DNA of 64,000 nt from Shewanella sp. KT0246 (lineage in GTDB: Bacteria > Pseudomonadota > Gammaproteobacteria > Enterobacterales > Shewanellaceae): the NCBI RefSeq assembly GCF_019654955.1, contig NZ_BPEV01000008.1, positions 1-64,000 on the forward strand. Reading direction: 5' to 3'. The translations under genes were made by a program, and so were the position numbers. This document shows, in pieces, positions 62,372 through 64,000 of the stretch. Each line of letters begins with the position of its first letter. Position 1 is the first letter of the stretch. The notes below the pieces were generated by a model. The model had not been told where the DNA came from. It saw nothing but the letters and a program-made list of their open reading frames with translations, and did not search any database.

Positions 62372-62737
62372 TGAAGGGAATATTAAAGTTAATAAAAAAC
62401 AGAAGGTTACATAGTGAAACGTTTGATATTAATTGGTCACATATTTAACAAATAATTTACCAAGGTCGCCAAAAGTAATTATTTAGGAGGGGGTGAGCAG
62501 ACTATTATTGAACGAAAAGACAGAAAAACAGCACGATTTTTTAACTCTGTTTGCACGAAATATTGAAGTAATATGACAGTGAAAAGTCACAGATTTAGCA
62601 ATTCAAATAGGGAGAACTTACTATCCTAAACACGCTGATTTGAGTTTTTCTTATACATATTAGTCAATGTGTTTTACCATACAAAACATAAGTAACCCCT
62701 AATAAACAAGCTGTTAATTCACTTTAAAGGACAAAAG
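62372..62737. other. Divergent intergenic region before the pilin gene
   Basis: About 370 bp, AT-rich, holding the lipoprotein promoter (left) and the pilin promoter (right). No gene or strong hairpin is seen. AAAGGA seven bases before the ATG at 62738 is the ribosome site. Confidence 0.4.
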
Positions 62738-63274
62738 ATGGCGATTAACTCAACCTCAGGCTCAATTAAACTCACAAGCACTAAAGGCTTTACGTTAATT
62801 GAATTAGTGATTGTTATCATTATTTTAGGGATCCTCGCTGTTATTGCTGCACCTAAATTTATCAATCTTCAAAGTGATGCAAAAATCGCGACCGTACAAG
62901 GGGTAAAAGCAGCGATTCAGTCTTCACTTGATTTAGCCTATTCACGCGCCGCTATTGATGGCGTCGAAAAAGATGACCGCAGTTTGATTGATTACAACGG
63001 CGAAGTAATAGAGATGAAACTGGGCTACCCAGAAGCCTTTGGCGAAAATGATGGCGGCGGGTTACCACAAATGCTCGAAATCGGCTCTGAGATAGACTTT
63101 TGTTTTGGTAGTGGAAGTTGTACACCAAACGTAGAAGCAGGCTCGTCAAATGTGCGCTACGGCTATGATTTAGATGATGAGACAATTAATTGCCATGTAC
63201 GTTATATAGAACCGACTGGCACTGGTGGCTCAGCAACGACTTACACATTAACGGTCGATATCACTGGCTGTTAA
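62738..63274 (+). CDS. MshA-type type IV prepilin
   Basis: A 178-residue prepilin. After a 16-residue leader, the prepilin peptidase site is KG^[16 protein letters not shown] with Glu at +5, followed by [16 protein letters not shown], the classic MshA helix. The C-terminal domain has the Cys pair typical of pilins ([11 protein letters not shown] and a final DITGC). It stands alone. No pilin assembly genes (mshE, mshG, mshB-D) are adjacent, so it relies on another locus. The predicted subunit could form or decorate an MSHA-like pilus used in attachment. Confidence 0.87.
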   Translation: MAINSTSGSIKLTSTKGFTLIELVIVIIILGILAVIAAPKFINLQSDAKIATVQGVKAAIQSSLDLAYSRAAIDGVEKDDRSLIDYNGEVIEMKLGYPEAFGENDGGGLPQMLEIGSEIDFCFGSGSCTPNVEAGSSNVRYGYDLDDETINCHVRYIEPTGTGGSATTYTLTVDITGC

Positions 63275-63295
63275 CCATCAATATGCTTATTAGAT

Positions 63296-63334
63296 AAAAA
63301 ATAGGCTTAGCCGTTCAAGCTAAACCTATTTTTG
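63296..63334. terminator. Terminator shared by the pilin gene and the TRAP permease gene
   Basis: AAAATAGG (63298-63305) with TTAGC pairs with GCTAA and CCTATTTT (63325-63332) after one bulge on each side. A-run and T-run on both sides. Confidence 0.75.
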
Positions 63335-63347
63335 TTAACTCGCCCTA

Positions 63348-64000
63348 TTAAACCGCAGCTTTATCTTGCGTTTTCCACTGCACAGCCAATAACCCCAATA
63401 CAACCGCTACGCCAATAACGCCTGTGCCAAATGGATTAAACAACACCCAAGGGACAGTGGCGATTGCAACCAATCGCTCAACCGTCGAAAGCGAACGTAA
63501 CAAATAGCCTTCAATTGATATCGCAATAGCTACGATAATGCTAGCGGTCTGAATAATCGCGAAGGTAAATGCCATCATGCCTGCATCAGGGTTAAGCAAA
63601 TCGGTATAGGCCATCATTATTGGGATAATGAACAAACCGCCTGCCAACTTAAATGCCTCAACGGATGACTTCATCGGATTAGCATTGGCAACCCCAGCGC
63701 CTGCAAATGCAGCCAGCGCAATCGGCGGAGTCACATTGGAGGTTTGCGATAACCAGAACACGATTAAGTGAGCAGTTAATAATGGCAAACCAAAGTCACC
63801 CAGCATAGGCACAGCCATGACAGCGAGGACAATATAAGCTGCGGTAACCGGTAAGCCCATCCCTAAAACCAGTGCCACAATACTGATAAGTCCCAGCGCG
63901 ACCAACATATAACCGCCAGAAAAATCCATAACAAATTGAGTGAACTGTAACCCAATCCCCGTCTGGCCTACCACACCAACAATGATGCCTGCAGCGCCAC
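63348..64000 (-). CDS. TRAP transporter permease, fused DctQ-DctM type (C-terminal part, gene continues past window)
   Basis: The minus-strand frame stays open to the right edge, so only the last 217 residues are visible. A GTG at 63974 could start it, but the codons upstream (GAAGIIVGVVGQTG) are clearly coding. Helices carry the TRAP-DctM blocks GMGLPVTAAYIVLAVMAVPM, SQTSNVTPPIALAAFAGAGV and ANANPMKSSVEAFKLA. The C-terminal extension with two more helices (YLLRSLSTVERLVAIATVPW, GVIGVAVVLGLLAV) fits the 4TM/12TM fused (TAXI-associated) type. It moves organic acids with sodium. The binding protein is outside the window. Confidence 0.88.
   Translation of the reverse strand, partial: GAAGIIVGVVGQTGIGLQFTQFVMDFSGGYMLVALGLISIVALVLGMGLPVTAAYIVLAVMAVPMLGDFGLPLLTAHLIVFWLSQTSNVTPPIALAAFAGAGVANANPMKSSVEAFKLAGGLFIIPIMMAYTDLLNPDAGMMAFTFAIIQTASIIVAIAISIEGYLLRSLSTVERLVAIATVPWVLFNPFGTGVIGVAVVLGLLAVQWKTQDKAAV

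Noticed and set aside
1..64000. CRISPR arrays, tRNA, rRNA, prophage or integrase attachment sites
   Set aside because: I looked for regular spaced repeats, tRNA cloverleaf patterns and integrase or phage genes on both strands and found none that hold up. A tool search could still find a missed small RNA.

Overview
The window looks like a stretch of chromosome from a marine gammaproteobacterium, most likely Shewanella or a close Alteromonadales relative. I infer this from recognisable protein families (CydDC, RhlE and DbpA helicases, Mpl-UbiX-Hpt, YadGH, PiuC with a siderophore receptor, RluF, YghZ, an MshA-type pilin, a TAXI-type TRAP permease) and from the moderately AT-rich composition. No database search was possible. 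There are no rRNA or tRNA genes, CRISPR arrays, prophage or intact insertion sequences. One short MITE-like element and two decayed gene ends are present.

Layout. 1-9 kb: an unknown membrane protein cut by the left edge, cydDC, a PAS-GGDEF diguanylate cyclase, a DUF3626 protein and rhlE. 9-19.5 kb: unknown secreted or anchored proteins, a DUF6445-like oxygenase, dbpA, a pirin, a leucine-rich-repeat lipoprotein, and the minus-strand block mpl-ubiX-hpt-yadG-yadH. 19.7-27.3 kb: a GH9 glycosidase, azlCD, a TetR regulator, a bacterial voltage-gated sodium channel, and a two-gene operon of a WYL regulator followed by a second, divergent FtsZ. 27.4-34 kb: an iron-uptake block (piuC and a catecholate-type TonB receptor under a Fur-like operator), a MarR regulator, a YaeR-type VOC protein, and a Tat-exported PhoX phosphatase preceded by a PhoB-like box array. 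34-46 kb: a second RhlE-like helicase, GNAT, DUF4287/DUF5655, RluF, an esterase, two gene remnants, unknown membrane and secreted proteins, a large Ig/YfaP-type lipoprotein and an OmpA-type protein. 46-54 kb: pyrC, a PQQ-type dehydrogenase, a BamA-like barrel, a manganese-dependent pyrophosphatase, a DUF4156 lipoprotein, YghZ and a PTP-like protein. 54-64 kb: a porin, repeats and the MITE candidate, a TonB receptor paired with an internally duplicated beta-helix lipoprotein that also has a PhoB-like box, an orphan MshA-type pilin, and a TRAP permease cut by the right edge.

How the genes fit together. Three regulatory themes can be read from the DNA: iron (inverted-repeat operator between the siderophore receptor and marR), phosphate (22-bp-phased TGTCA boxes upstream of both phoX and the beta-helix lipoprotein), and c-di-GMP or cell-envelope functions. 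The candidates most deserving follow-up as undescribed systems are the WYL-FtsZ2 operon (24.9-27.2 kb) and the phosphate-linked lipoprotein/TonB receptor pair (56.5-62.3 kb). Start codons were moved downstream of the longest reading frame where a Shine-Dalgarno sequence or signal peptide supported it.
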